The position numbers were made by a program, and so were the translations under genes. The notes under the pieces were generated by a model that was not told where the DNA came from, made no database searches, and worked only from the letters and a program-made list of their open reading frames with translations. A stretch of 64,000 nt of DNA from positions 620,001 to 684,000 of the forward strand of contig NZ_JAANCO010000001.1 of the NCBI RefSeq assembly GCF_011326725.1, in the 5' to 3' direction. This DNA comes from Microbacterium excoecariae. Lineage in GTDB: Bacteria > Actinomycetota > Actinomycetes > Actinomycetales > Microbacteriaceae. Of this stretch, positions 27,951-37,062 are shown piece by piece. How positions within the stretch are numbered: position 1 is the stretch's first letter; every line of letters starts with the position of its first letter.

Positions 27951-28400
27951 ATGGCCTTTCCCGGAACGATCACCGTCACGAGCCCGGACTTCGCCGACCG
28001 CACGCGCCTCGCCGACCGCTTCGCGGCGGAGCACGAGGACGTCGCGCCCGCCATCGCGGTCTCGGGGGTCCCCCGCGACGCGGTCGAGCTGGCCCTCATC
28101 TGCCACGACCCCGACGCGCCGATCCCCTTCGGGTGGACCCACTGGACCGTCTACGGCATCCCGGCCGACGCGACGCGCATCGCGGCCGACTCGGGGCGCG
28201 AGGGCGTGACGACGAAGGGCGAGGCGGGATACTCCGGGCCGCTTCCCCCTCCCGGGCACGGCGAGCACAGCTACTACTTCTGGGTCTACGCGCTCTCCCG
28301 CCCCGTCGCGGGCGAGCCGACCCGCGAGGAATTCCTCCGCGACTACGCCGACGCGATCCTCGAGCAGAACCGGCTCGTCGGCACGTACTCGCGGGGCTGA
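27951..28400 (+). CDS. YbhB/YbcL-family PEBP-like protein
   Basis: A 149-residue phosphatidylethanolamine-binding-protein-fold protein. Its hallmarks are CHDPDAPIPFGWTHWTVYG and PPPGHGEHSYYFWVYAL, which form the conserved anion-binding pocket. The cellular role of bacterial members is not settled. It has its own strong ribosome site (AAGGAGACGAC) and is closed by a GC hairpin, so it may be expressed apart from the neighbouring catabolic operons. No signal peptide. Confidence 0.87.
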   Translation: MAFPGTITVTSPDFADRTRLADRFAAEHEDVAPAIAVSGVPRDAVELALICHDPDAPIPFGWTHWTVYGIPADATRIAADSGREGVTTKGEAGYSGPLPPPGHGEHSYYFWVYALSRPVAGEPTREEFLRDYADAILEQNRLVGTYSRG

Positions 28401-28407
28401 GGCGGCT

Positions 28408-28442
28408 GGGGGCCCGCCGCGGGCGCCCGCGGCGGGACCCCC
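28408..28442 (+). terminator. Hairpin after the PEBP gene
   Basis: GGGGG plus an 11-bp GC stem (28413-28423 with 28426-28436) and closing CCCCC with one bulged A. No U-run, but it separates the ureide/PEBP genes from the following ABC operon. Confidence 0.65.
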
Positions 28443-28534
28443 GAAACAGGATCGCAACGTATGGCGATGTTCGTGAAACTTACATTCCGTACGGTCGGGT
28501 CATCCGCTCACCGCGTCTACCCGATGGAGCCCCC

Positions 28535-29593
28535 ATGTCGATCCGCCTCTCCCGCCGCGCCTCCGCCCTGGCGCTCGCCGCCGCCACGACGCTCGTGCTC
28601 GCGTCCTGCTCCTCCGGATCCGCCGACACCGACAGCGGCGAGGCCGCCGAGGAGGGCGGCTGGGACGTCACGCTGCAGCTCTCCTGGATCAAGAACGAGG
28701 AGTTCGCGGGCGAGTACGTCGCCGACAGCGAGGGGTACTACGAGGAGGCCGGCTTCGACGGCGTCGAGCTCGTCGCCGGGCCCTCCACCGGCGTCGCCGA
28801 GCTCCTGGGCGGCACGGCCGACATCGCCCTGAGCGACGCCGTGGCCGTCGGCACCGCGATCGCGAACGAGGACGCGCCCCTGACGATCATCGGCGCGACC
28901 TTCCAGGCCAACCCCTTCACGATCCTCTCGCTGGCCGACGGCGCGAACCTCGCCACCCCCGAGGACCTCGTCGGCGCGCAGATCGGCGTGCAGGACTCGA
29001 ACCTCGCCCTGTTCCAGGCCTTCCTCGCCGCGAACGGCATCGACGAGGGCGACGTCGAGGTCGTGCCGGTGCAGTACGACCCGGCGCCGCTGACGAACGG
29101 CGAGGTCGACGGGTTCTTCGCCTACACGACCAACGAGGCCATCACGGTCGAGCTCGCGGGCAACGAGATCACCAACCTCGAGCTCGCGCAGAACGGCCTC
29201 CCGTTCGTCGCGGAGACGGTCGTCGTCACCGACGAGACGCTCGCGAACGAGCGCGACATGCTGAAGGCGTTCCTCAAGGCCGAGGTGCAGGGCTGGACCG
29301 ACGCGGTCGCCGACCCGCAGCTCGGCGCGGACCTCGCGATGGAGACCTACGGCGCAGACCTCGACCTCGACCCGGAGAAGACGCTCCGCGGATCCGAGGC
29401 GCAGAACCTCCTCGTGACCTCCGACGAGACCGAGGAGAACGGCCTGTTCACGATCAGCGAGGAGCTGCAGTCCGCGACGATCGACTCCCTCGCGGGCGCC
29501 GGCGTCGAGGTCACGGCGGACGAGCTGTTCGACCTCAGCCTGCTCGAGGAGATGTACTCCGAGAACCCCGACCTCGTCGACTACGCCGGCTGA
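28535..29593 (+). CDS. NMT1/SsuA-type ABC substrate-binding lipoprotein
   Basis: A 352-residue extracellular binding lipoprotein. Signal peptide with lipobox L22-A-S-C25, then an NMT1/THI5-like type II binding fold (about 43-352). Seen features: [26 protein letters not shown], the [10 protein letters not shown] turn and [18 protein letters not shown]. Relatives bind pyrimidine precursors, riboflavin, sulfonates or nitrate. It leads an operon with an ATPase, two permeases, an adenine-deaminase-type enzyme and an XRE-cupin regulator, so a nucleobase ligand is likely, by inference. The 92-nt region before it, after the hairpin, has only a weak -10 (TACATT, 28481-28486). Confidence 0.9.
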   Translation: MSIRLSRRASALALAAATTLVLASCSSGSADTDSGEAAEEGGWDVTLQLSWIKNEEFAGEYVADSEGYYEEAGFDGVELVAGPSTGVAELLGGTADIALSDAVAVGTAIANEDAPLTIIGATFQANPFTILSLADGANLATPEDLVGAQIGVQDSNLALFQAFLAANGIDEGDVEVVPVQYDPAPLTNGEVDGFFAYTTNEAITVELAGNEITNLELAQNGLPFVAETVVVTDETLANERDMLKAFLKAEVQGWTDAVADPQLGADLAMETYGADLDLDPEKTLRGSEAQNLLVTSDETEENGLFTISEELQSATIDSLAGAGVEVTADELFDLSLLEEMYSENPDLVDYAG

Positions 29594-29613
29594 TTCGGAG
29601 CACGCACCACCTC

Positions 29614-30417
29614 ATGAGCGACACCACCACGATGGCCGGGACGGGCCTGCAGATCTCGGGGCTGAACAAGGTCTTCCGGGTCGGCCGCAAGTCCGTCACG
29701 GCCCTCCAGGACGCCGAGCTCCACACCGAGCAGGGCACGTTCCTCTCGCTGCTCGGGCCCTCGGGCTGCGGAAAGTCGACGATCCTGCGGATCCTCGCGG
29801 GCCTCGAGGATCCCTCGAGCGGGACGACGCGCGTCGACGGCAAGAGCCCCCGCGAGCTGCGGCGGGACGGCGCGATGGGCATCGCGTTCCAGGACTCGGC
29901 GCTGCTGCCCTGGCGCAGCGTGCAGTCGAACATCCAGCTGCCATTCGAGGTCGCGGGCCGCCCGGTGGATCGGGACTACGTCTCGGAGCTCATCGAGCTC
30001 GTCGGCCTCTCGGGGTTCGAAAAGGCCAAGCCGGGTCAGCTCTCGGGCGGCATGCGCCAGCGCGTGTCGATCGCGCGCTCGCTCGTGATGAAGCCCAGCG
30101 TGCTGCTGTTCGACGAGCCGTTCGGCGCGCTCGACGACATGACGCGCCAGCGCCTCAACCTCGAGCTCCTGCGCATCTGGACCGAGAAGCCCGTGACGAC
30201 CCTCCTCGTCACCCACGGCATCTCGGAGGCGATCTTCCTCAGCGACAAGGTGGCCGTCATGAGCCCGCGTCCCGGCCGCATCAAGACGGTCATGGACATC
30301 GACCTGCCGCGCCCGCGCACGCCCGAGATGATGCGCACCCCCGAGTTCCACGCGTACGTCGACGAGGCCTCCGACCTGCTGTTCGGCACGGACGAGGGCG
30401 GATCCGGTGGCCTCTGA
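29614..30417 (+). CDS. ABC transporter ATPase (SsuB/TauB type)
   Basis: A 267-residue single-domain ATPase. Walker [11 protein letters not shown]-loop [12 protein letters not shown], signature LSGGMRQR, Walker [13 protein letters not shown] and switch VTHGISEA are all intact. The PWRSV and [10 protein letters not shown] segments are typical of the nitrate/sulfonate/taurine/HMP subfamily. It follows the binding protein by 20 nt and overlaps the first permease start by 11 nt. It energises the importer encoded by its neighbours. Confidence 0.93.
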   Translation: MSDTTTMAGTGLQISGLNKVFRVGRKSVTALQDAELHTEQGTFLSLLGPSGCGKSTILRILAGLEDPSSGTTRVDGKSPRELRRDGAMGIAFQDSALLPWRSVQSNIQLPFEVAGRPVDRDYVSELIELVGLSGFEKAKPGQLSGGMRQRVSIARSLVMKPSVLLFDEPFGALDDMTRQRLNLELLRIWTEKPVTTLLVTHGISEAIFLSDKVAVMSPRPGRIKTVMDIDLPRPRTPEMMRTPEFHAYVDEASDLLFGTDEGGSGGL

Positions 30418-31231
30418 GGCCCTCGCCGCCCCCGGCGCACGGCGCGCCCCCGCGTGGGCCGTCGGCGTGGCCGGCGGGGTCGGCGTCATCGCCCTGTGGT
30501 GGATCCTCGCGGCCACCGTCCTCGGCAGCGTCGGCCCGGGCGGGGCGCAGGCCATCCCGACGCCGCCCGAGGTCATCGCGAGCATCGCGGCCTCCGGCTG
30601 GGACTTCTACGCGCGCAACTTCTCGGTCACGATCGCGGAGGCGGGGATCGGATACGCCTGGGGCAACGGGCTCGCCCTCCTCGCGGCGGCGATCGTGCTC
30701 GTCTTCCCCCGCCTCGAGGGCGTGATCATGCAGCTCGCGATCATCACGTACTGCATTCCGGTCGTGGCGATCGGGATCCTCCTCGTCGTCATCATCCCGG
30801 TCCCGGACGCGGGCGAGCCGTCCGGCAACGCGGCCTTTCTCGCGGCGCTCAGCGTGTTCTTCACGACCGTCGTCGGCTCGCTCCTCGGGCTGAAGGCGGC
30901 GGATCCGGCGGCCCTGGACGTCGTCAGCGTGTACGGCGGATCCCGGCTCACGCAGTTGCGGAAGGTGCGGTTGATCGCGGCATTGCCGGCGATCCTTAAC
31001 GCGCTCCAGATCGCCGTCCCGGCCGCGTTCCTCGGGGCCGTGCTGGGCGAGTTCTTCGGCAAGGTCGAGCTCGGCGTGGGCCCCGCGATGATCGCGGCCC
31101 AGCAGAACATCGACGCGGCGCGCGTGTGGGCGCTCGCGCTCGTCTCGGGCGCCGTGGCGCTGGTGGGGTACCTCGTCGTGGCGCTCCTCGCCCGCGCGAT
31201 CGCGCCGTGGTCGAAGGGGGTGGCCTCGTGA
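30407..31231 (+). CDS. ABC transporter permease 1
   Basis: A 274-residue inner-membrane permease of the SsuC/TauC group with about six membrane segments. The EAA loop is seen as [33 protein letters not shown] in the C-terminal half, and it contacts the ATPase. The GTG start lies inside the end of the ATPase gene. It differs clearly from permease 2, so the transporter channel is probably a heterodimer, which is unusual for SsuC-type systems that usually have one permease gene. Confidence 0.9.
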   Translation: MASEALAAPGARRAPAWAVGVAGGVGVIALWWILAATVLGSVGPGGAQAIPTPPEVIASIAASGWDFYARNFSVTIAEAGIGYAWGNGLALLAAAIVLVFPRLEGVIMQLAIITYCIPVVAIGILLVVIIPVPDAGEPSGNAAFLAALSVFFTTVVGSLLGLKAADPAALDVVSVYGGSRLTQLRKVRLIAALPAILNALQIAVPAAFLGAVLGEFFGKVELGVGPAMIAAQQNIDAARVWALALVSGAVALVGYLVVALLARAIAPWSKGVAS

Positions 31232-32049
31232 GCGCCGACGTCCGGCGCGAGGCGCGCCGCGCGACCGGCCGCGCGCTCGCGCGCAGCCTCACGACCTTCG
31301 TCCTCACCCTCGTCGCCGTGGTGGCGCTCTGGCAGCTCGCGCTGTGGGCGTTCGCCGTGACGCCCTACGTCGGCAAGGGGCCGGCGGATGTGTGGGAGTA
31401 CCTCGTCAGCGGCGAGGACGCCTCCGAGCACCTCGCGGAGCTCACGGGGCTGCTCGCCGTCACGCTCGGCCACGCCGCGATCGGCTTCGCGGCCGGCCTC
31501 GTCGTCGCGCTGATCGCGGCCATGACCTTCCAGCTCAGCCGCGGGATCGAGGCGGCGCTCATGCCGATCGCGATGCTCCTGCGCTCCGTCCCGCTCGTCG
31601 CGATGGCGCCCGTGATCATCCTCATCTTCGGCCGCGACTTCTGGTCCGTCGCCGTTATCGGCGGCATCGTCGTTCTCTTCCCGGCCCTCGTGAACATCGT
31701 GTTCGGGCTGCGGTCGACCTCGCCCCAGATGAACGACCTCATCGCGGTGTACGGCGGATCCGCCTGGACCGCGCTCGTGAAGGTGGCCCTGCCGAGCTCC
31801 GTGCCCGCGCTGCTCGCAGCGGTGCGGATCTCCATCCCCGGCGCCATCACGGGCGCGCTCCTCGCGGAGTGGCTCGCCGTCGGCGGCGGGATCGGCGGGA
31901 GCCTCGGGCAGTTCAGCGCCTCCGCGCAGTTCTCCGCCCTCTGGGCCGCCGTCGTGCTCGTCACCGCCGCCGCCCTCGTTCTCTACAACCTCGTCGCCGT
32001 CGTCGAGTCCGTGCTGCTCGCGCGCATGGGCATGGCCGGCCGCGCCTGA
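31228..32049 (+). CDS. ABC transporter permease 2
   Basis: A 273-residue second permease of the same subfamily with about six membrane segments and an EAA loop AVYGGSAWTALVKVALPSSVPALLAAVRISI. GTG start overlaps the permease 1 stop (GTGA). The pair suggests a heterodimeric translocator as in RibXY/ThiXYZ-like importers of flavin or pyrimidine compounds. The next gene, 17 nt on, is the adenine-deaminase-type enzyme, tying import to catabolism. Confidence 0.9.
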   Translation: MSADVRREARRATGRALARSLTTFVLTLVAVVALWQLALWAFAVTPYVGKGPADVWEYLVSGEDASEHLAELTGLLAVTLGHAAIGFAAGLVVALIAAMTFQLSRGIEAALMPIAMLLRSVPLVAMAPVIILIFGRDFWSVAVIGGIVVLFPALVNIVFGLRSTSPQMNDLIAVYGGSAWTALVKVALPSSVPALLAAVRISIPGAITGALLAEWLAVGGGIGGSLGQFSASAQFSALWAAVVLVTAAALVLYNLVAVVESVLLARMGMAGRA

Positions 32050-32066
32050 CCCGAAAGAATGACCCC

Positions 32067-33098
32067 ATGACGATCGATCTCGCCGCCTTCGCGCGCGCCC
32101 TCCCCAAGGCCGAGCTCCACCTGCACCTGGAGGGCACGCTCGAGCCCGAGCTGAAGTTCGCCCTCGCCGAGCGCAACGGCATCGCGCTCGCCGAGTCGAC
32201 GGTCGAGGAAGTGCGCGCCACCTACGACTTCACGGACCTCACGAGCTTCCTCGCCGTGTACTACCCCGCCATGGGCGTGCTGCAGACGGCCCGCGACTTC
32301 GAGGACCTCGCGTGGGCGTATCTGACGCGCGCGGCCGCCGACGGCGTCCGCCACGTCGAAATGTTCTTCGACCCGCAGGCGCACACGAGCCGCGGCGTGC
32401 CGTTCGCGGACGTCATTGGCGGGTATCGTCGCGCCGCGGTGCGCGCGCAGGCGGAGCTGGGCGTCTCGGCCGAGCTGATCCTGTGCTTCCTGCGCGATTT
32501 CTCGGCGGAGTTCGCGATGGCGACCCTCATGGAGGCGCTCCCGTATCGCGCCTGGATCGTCGGCGTCGGTCTCGACTCCGACGAGCGCGGCAACCCGCCG
32601 GAGAAGTTCGCCGCCGTCTTCGCCCGCGCGAAGCAGGAGGGCTTCCTCCTGACGATGCACTGCGACATCGACCAGGACGGATCCATCGATCACATCCGGC
32701 AGGTCATCGAGGAGATCGGCGTCGACCGCATCGACCACGGCACGAACGTCGTCGAGGATCCGGCGCTCGTGTCGGCCGTGCGCGAGCGCGGCCTGGGCCT
32801 CACCTGCTGCCCCTCGTCGAACTCGTTCGTCACCGAGAGCATGAAGGCCGACGAGATCGTGCAGCTGATGCGCGAGGGGGTGCGCGTCACGCTGAACTCG
32901 GACGACCCCGCCTACTTCGGGGCCTACGTCGCCGAGAACTACGTGCTCCTCGCCGAGCACGCGGGGCTCGAGCCGGCCGACCTCGTGACGCTCGCGCGCA
33001 ACTCGTTCGAGGCCTCGTGGCTGACCCCCGCGCGCAAGGCCGCCTTCCTCGCGGAGCTCGACGCGTTCGCCGAAGAACAGGGCGTCGCCAGGGGCTGA
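32067..33098 (+). CDS. Adenine-deaminase-type (ADAL family) deaminase
   Basis: A 343-residue member of the adenosine/adenine deaminase family. Zinc ligands: HLHLEGT near the N-terminus, TMHCDID in the middle and NSDDPAYFGAY near the C-terminus; the catalytic His-Glu lie in QVIEEIGVDRIDHGTN. The FFDPQAHTSRGV motif is typical of the subgroup shown to deaminate adenine rather than adenosine in Pseudomonas and Streptomyces, as I recall. Its product, hypoxanthine, would feed the xanthine dehydrogenase at 37063-40493. It is co-transcribed with the ABC importer upstream and a regulator downstream. Confidence 0.88.
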   Translation: MTIDLAAFARALPKAELHLHLEGTLEPELKFALAERNGIALAESTVEEVRATYDFTDLTSFLAVYYPAMGVLQTARDFEDLAWAYLTRAAADGVRHVEMFFDPQAHTSRGVPFADVIGGYRRAAVRAQAELGVSAELILCFLRDFSAEFAMATLMEALPYRAWIVGVGLDSDERGNPPEKFAAVFARAKQEGFLLTMHCDIDQDGSIDHIRQVIEEIGVDRIDHGTNVVEDPALVSAVRERGLGLTCCPSSNSFVTESMKADEIVQLMREGVRVTLNSDDPAYFGAYVAENYVLLAEHAGLEPADLVTLARNSFEASWLTPARKAAFLAELDAFAEEQGVARG

Positions 33099-33099
33099 T

Positions 33100-33681
33100 G
33101 TGACGCTCGAGGGGGCACCGGGCGACGCGGGGGCGGCGGCGCGTCTCGGCGCGGAGATCCGCCGGATCCGCCGCGCCCGGTCCCTGACGCTCGTCGAGCT
33201 CGGCACCCGCACCGAGCTGTCTCACGCCTTCCTCAGCCAGCTCGAGCGGGGGATCGTGCAGCCGAGCCTGCCGTCGCTCCGGCGGATCGCGCTCGCGCTG
33301 GAGACGAGCCCGATCGAGCTGATCGCGGCGTCGGAGGCCGCACCGCCGTCTGGCAGCCCGTTCGAGGTGCAGCGCGCGGGCACGGGCGCCGTGCCCGCGT
33401 CGTTCTCCGCGGGCATGGCGCGCATGCTCGCCCGCGCGCCCGCGCGCTTTCACCCCATGGAGGTCGACGTGGAGCGGTCGGACCCCGGCGACGCCTTCCG
33501 GCACGAGGAGGGGGAGTTTCTCTACGTCGTCGCGGGCGAGGTTGCGGTCGAACTCGACGGCGTCGAGCATCGCCTCGCGCCGGGGGACTCGGCCTACGTC
33601 GGCGGCGGCATCCCCCACCGGTGGTGGTCGCACCAGGCGCCCGCGCGCCTCGTCGTCGTCAAGGAGGCGCGCGGGCGCTGA
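33100..33681 (+). CDS. XRE-family regulator with cupin domain
   Basis: A 193-residue regulator with N-terminal HTH (about 13-70, LTLVELGTRTELSHAFLSQLERG) and C-terminal cupin (about 115-190, HEEGEFLYVVAGEVAVEL and DSAYVGGGIPHRWW). The GTG start is one nt after the deaminase stop, so it ends that operon and may autoregulate it. It has the same architecture as the regulator at 18136, so the purine region seems to use two such sensors. Its ligand and operator are unknown. Confidence 0.88.
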   Translation: MTLEGAPGDAGAAARLGAEIRRIRRARSLTLVELGTRTELSHAFLSQLERGIVQPSLPSLRRIALALETSPIELIAASEAAPPSGSPFEVQRAGTGAVPASFSAGMARMLARAPARFHPMEVDVERSDPGDAFRHEEGEFLYVVAGEVAVELDGVEHRLAPGDSAYVGGGIPHRWWSHQAPARLVVVKEARGR

Positions 33682-33688
33682 GCGCGCG

Positions 33689-34462
33689 TCAGAGCTCGAG
33701 GGCGACGGCGGTCTCGAGCGCCGCCTCGATGCTCCGCATCCAGCCGTCCTTCACAGCCCGGTTCTTCTCGCTGTACAGCGAGGCGCCGTCCACGAGGTTG
33801 CTCGAGCAGGCGCACACCATCCCGGCCCGCATCCCGCGCAGGCGCGCCACCACGTACATCGCCGAGGCCTCCATCTCGACGTTCAGGATCCCCATGTCCG
33901 CGAGCTGCTGGATCCACTCCGGGGTCTCCGCGTAGAAGGCGTCGTCCGACGCGCTGATCCCGGTGTGCGATCGGGTGCCCGCGGCCTCCGCGATGCGGGC
34001 GGATTCGGTGGCGAGTCGCGCGGTCAGGAGCGTGTCGGGCACTGCGGGATAGCCGGCATGGACGTAGGCGGCCGTCGTGCCGTCGTTGCGCAGCGACCCC
34101 TCGCTCACGAGGAGGTCGCCGGGCTCGATGCCGGGTCGCAACGCGGCGGAGCTCCCGACGCGGATGACGCTCGTCACGCCGACGCGGGCAAGCTCCTCGA
34201 CCGCGATGGCCGTCGACGGGCATCCCATCCCCGTCGAGGTGGCCGTAATGTGCCGGCCCTTGTACCAGCCGGTCATCGTGCGGTGCTCGCGGTTGTGCGC
34301 GACGTCCACGACGTCCGTGAGGAACTCGGCCACGAGCGGGACCCGGAACGGATCCCCGGGCAGGAGGGCGACGGACGAGACCTCGCCCGGCGCGACGCCG
34401 ATGTGGTACTGGCGGGCGGTGCGGCCCTCGGCGGACTTATCGACGATGTCGGATGCGGACAT
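33689..34462 (-). CDS. Uridine/purine nucleoside phosphorylase family protein
   Basis: A 257-residue NP-I family phosphorylase that cleaves a nucleoside with phosphate to base and (deoxy)ribose-1-phosphate. Seen motifs: LLPGDPFRV (phosphate), RVGSSAALRPGIEPGDLLV, and EMEASAMYVVARLRGMRAG, which holds the ribose-binding Glu-Met-Glu. Uridine phosphorylases and DeoD-type enzymes share these; the uridine-specific Gln/Arg pair is not obvious to me. The neighbours favour a purine nucleoside. It has a ribosome site AGGGAG. TAGGACTCCTA (34528-34538), a small palindrome, lies upstream and could be an operator. Confidence 0.87.
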   Translation of the reverse strand: MSASDIVDKSAEGRTARQYHIGVAPGEVSSVALLPGDPFRVPLVAEFLTDVVDVAHNREHRTMTGWYKGRHITATSTGMGCPSTAIAVEELARVGVTSVIRVGSSAALRPGIEPGDLLVSEGSLRNDGTTAAYVHAGYPAVPDTLLTARLATESARIAEAAGTRSHTGISASDDAFYAETPEWIQQLADMGILNVEMEASAMYVVARLRGMRAGMVCACSSNLVDGASLYSEKNRAVKDGWMRSIEAALETAVALEL

Positions 34463-34576
34463 GGTTCCGGCTCCCTGTCAGGATCTCGGTCCCCGCCCTG
34501 AGCCGGCCGGTGTGCCGGCCATGGTGATAGGACTCCTACCCGCCCCACCGTAGGCGCCGCGTGTTTCGGGAATGCG

Positions 34577-34613
34577 ACGGGCCCCGCGACGCGAGGCGCG
34601 TCGCGGGGCCCGT
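34577..34613 (-). terminator. Terminator hairpin after the SDR gene
   Basis: A perfect 17-bp GC stem (34577-34593 with 34597-34613) and a 3-nt loop, 9 nt beyond the SDR stop on the minus strand. It isolates the phosphorylase gene from read-through. Confidence 0.75.
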
Positions 34614-34621
34614 TCGGACGA

Positions 34622-35374
34622 TCAGACGGTCGTGTAGCCGCCGTCGATCAGGTAGTACGCGCCCGTGACGAACGAGGCGTCCTCGCTCAGGAGGAACCGG
34701 ACGACCTTGGCGATCTCGTCGGCACGGCCGAGGCGGCCGAGGGGGTGCTTCGCGACGAGGCCCTGCTTGATCTCGTCGGGCGCCTCGGCGAGCAGCGGCG
34801 TGTCGATGTAGCCCGGGCCGACCGCGTTGATGCGCAGGCCCTGGGGGCCGTACTCGGCGGCCGCGTTCTTGGTGACGCCGACGACCGCGTGCTTTGTCGC
34901 GGTGTAGGCGCCGTTGCCGAGGGCCGCGACGGTGCCGTGGATCGAGGCCATGTTGACGATGGCGCCCTCCTCGGCGCCCGCCTCGAGGATCGCGGGCACC
35001 TGGTAGCGCATGCCGTACGCGACGCCGTTGAGGTTGATGCCGACGACCGTGTCCCACGCGGCGATGTCCATCTCGCCGATGGGTGCGCTCGCCCCGCCGA
35101 TGCCGGCGTTGTTGAAGGCGTAGTTCAGCTTGCCGTAGGTCTCCTGCGCGAACGCGACGGCCTTCTCGCTGTCCTCGGCGACAGCCGTGTTGCCCTGGAA
35201 CGCGGCGGCCACTCCGCCGGCCTCCGCGATCTCGTTCACGACGCGCTGCGCGGCCTCGAGCTTGATGTCGGTGACGACGACCTTCACGCCGAGCGCCGCG
35301 AGCTCCTTCGCCGTCGCCTCGCCGATGCCCGATCCGCCGCCCGTGACGAGCGCGACCTTTCCGTCAAAACCCAT
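34622..35374 (-). CDS. Short-chain dehydrogenase/reductase
   Basis: A 250-residue classical SDR. The cofactor motif is TGGGSGIG (about 11-18), with D at the end of beta2 (VVVTDIK), which favours NAD over NADP. NNAG and the catalytic Ser/Tyr/Lys (NMASIHG; AYTATK) are present. The substrate is unknown. It has a strong ribosome site AAGGAGGACCGCA and a divergent purine permease beside it, but its link with purine breakdown is not clear. Confidence 0.9.
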   Translation of the reverse strand: MGFDGKVALVTGGGSGIGEATAKELAALGVKVVVTDIKLEAAQRVVNEIAEAGGVAAAFQGNTAVAEDSEKAVAFAQETYGKLNYAFNNAGIGGASAPIGEMDIAAWDTVVGINLNGVAYGMRYQVPAILEAGAEEGAIVNMASIHGTVAALGNGAYTATKHAVVGVTKNAAAEYGPQGLRINAVGPGYIDTPLLAEAPDEIKQGLVAKHPLGRLGRADEIAKVVRFLLSEDASFVTGAYYLIDGGYTTV

Positions 35375-35520
35375 TGCGGTCCTCCTTGGACTCCGTGAAG
35401 ATGGCGCGCGGAGCGCGCCAGGCGCGCTTTCGGGATATTGGCGCGCAGGCCCAGCCTACGCCTGTCGAAGAGCGCCGGGGCGCCCAGAAACGGTCAGGCT
35501 GCTGTGCGAAAATCGGCGAA

Positions 35521-36966
35521 ATGAGCGCCACCTCCTCCGCCCCGCCGCGCGGACGCATCGATCGCTACTTCCGCATCACCGAGCGCGGCTCGACGATCGG
35601 CACGGAGGTCCGCGGCGGCCTCGTGACCTTCTTCGCCATGGCGTACATCGTCGTGCTGAATCCGCTGATCCTCGGGACGACGCCCGACGGCACGGGCGCG
35701 TTCCTCGGGGGCGGATCCGGGGACGGATCCAACTTCGCCGCCATCGCGTCGGCGACGGCGTTGATCGCCGGGATCCTCTCGATCCTCATGGGCGCCGTCG
35801 CGAACTATCCGCTCGCGCTCGCCGCGGGCCTCGGCCTCAACGCGGTCGTCGCGTTCTCGATCGCCGGGATCGAGGGCGTCACGTGGGCCGACGCGATGGG
35901 CGTCATCGTCATCGAGGGCATCATCATCCTCGTGCTCGTGCTGACAGGCTTCCGCGAGGCCGTGTTCCGCGCCGTGCCGCAGGAGCTGAAGGTCGCGATC
36001 GGTGTCGGCATCGGGCTGTTCATCACGCTGATCGGCCTCGGCAACGCGGGCTTCGTGACGAACGAGGGGTCCACGATCCTCGCGCTCGGCAACCTCGGCA
36101 CGCTCCCGATCCTCGTGTTCGTCGTCGGCCTCGTGCTGACGATCGTGCTGCACGTGCGCCGCGTCAAGGGCGCGCTGCTCATCTCGATTCTCGCCGCGAC
36201 GGTCCTCGCGATCGTGCTCGAGAACACGCTGCACATCGGCCAGCGGTCGGAGGAGAACCCGGGCGGCTTTAACAGCGCCCCGACCTTCGACGGGGTGATG
36301 GCCGTGCCGGACTTCTCGTTGATCGGCCAGTTCGACCTGCTCGGATCCTTCCAGAGCATCGGCGCCGTCACGCTCGTCCTGCTCGTGTTCTCGCTGCTGC
36401 TCGCCGACTTCTTCGACACGATGGGCACGATGGTCGCCGTCGGCGCGGAGGCGCACCTGCTCGACGCCGACGGCAACCCGCCGAAGGCCAGGCGGATCCT
36501 CCTCGTCGACTCGGTGGGCGCGATCGCGGGCGGCATGGGATCCGTTTCCTCGAACACCGCGTTCGTCGAGTCGAGCGCCGGCGTCGGCGAGGGCGCCCGC
36601 ACGGGGCTCGCGTCGATCGTGACGGGCATCGCGTTCCTGCTCGCGACCCTGTTCGCGCCGCTCGTCGCGCTCGTGCCCTACGAGGCGGCCGCGCCCGCGC
36701 TGGTGCTCGTCGGGTTCCTCATGATGACGCAGATCGCGGGCGTCGACTGGCGCAACCTCGACGTCGCGATCCCGGCGTTCCTCACGATCGTGATCATGCC
36801 GTTCACCTATTCGATCTCGGACGGCATCGGCGCGGGCTTCGTCGCGTTCGTCGTCGTGAAGCTCGCGCGCGGCCGGATCCGCGAGATCCACTGGCTGATG
36901 TGGCTCATCTCGATCCTGTTCGTGGTCTACTTCCTCCTCGACCCGATCCTGGCGCTCGTCGGGTAA
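35521..36966 (+). CDS. AzgA-type adenine/guanine/hypoxanthine permease
   Basis: A 481-residue NCS2/AzgA-like purine permease with about 12-14 membrane segments. Family hallmarks are the N-terminal GSTIGTEVRGGLVTFFAMAYI, AAGLGLNAVVAFS, LADFFDTMGTMVAV and SSNTAFVESSAGVGEGARTGL. These proteins import adenine, guanine or hypoxanthine with protons. It lies between the SDR and the convergent xanthine dehydrogenase genes; a 65-bp palindrome follows its stop. The ATG is chosen by family length; the weak hexamer GAAAAT 7 nt upstream may make it leaderless. Confidence 0.92.
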   Translation: MSATSSAPPRGRIDRYFRITERGSTIGTEVRGGLVTFFAMAYIVVLNPLILGTTPDGTGAFLGGGSGDGSNFAAIASATALIAGILSILMGAVANYPLALAAGLGLNAVVAFSIAGIEGVTWADAMGVIVIEGIIILVLVLTGFREAVFRAVPQELKVAIGVGIGLFITLIGLGNAGFVTNEGSTILALGNLGTLPILVFVVGLVLTIVLHVRRVKGALLISILAATVLAIVLENTLHIGQRSEENPGGFNSAPTFDGVMAVPDFSLIGQFDLLGSFQSIGAVTLVLLVFSLLLADFFDTMGTMVAVGAEAHLLDADGNPPKARRILLVDSVGAIAGGMGSVSSNTAFVESSAGVGEGARTGLASIVTGIAFLLATLFAPLVALVPYEAAAPALVLVGFLMMTQIAGVDWRNLDVAIPAFLTIVIMPFTYSISDGIGAGFVAFVVVKLARGRIREIHWLMWLISILFVVYFLLDPILALVG

Positions 36967-36977
36967 TACCCACCTAC

Positions 36978-37042
36978 AAGTCCACATTTCTCCGGTAAGT
37001 CTCACCGCCAGGCGGTGAGACTTACCGGAGAAATGTGGACTT
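36978..37042. repeat. 65-bp perfect palindrome, copy 1
   Basis: Two 32-nt arms (36978-37009 and 37011-37042) pair perfectly around one central base. The outer arm AAGTCCACATTTCTCCG is shared with copies 2 and 3; the inner part differs but still pairs. It lies between two converging genes. The outer arms are AT-richer than the surroundings. Confidence 0.95.
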
Positions 37043-37062
37043 AGGGGGCGGGCGCGACGGAG

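Noticed and set aside
28443-28534. Riboswitch before the ABC/adenine deaminase operon
   Set aside because: Only 92 nt are available and I see no purine-, guanidine- or TPP-type conserved core; only a weak -10 hexamer is visible.
34528-34538. TAGGACTCCTA as a firm operator
   Set aside because: An 11-bp palindrome alone is too short to call; it is only mentioned as possible in the phosphorylase entry.
36978-37042. Calling the 65-bp palindromes simple intrinsic terminators
   Set aside because: There is no U-run after either arm, the outer arms are AT-rich, and identical copies recur, so a repeat element fits better. A termination role is still possible.
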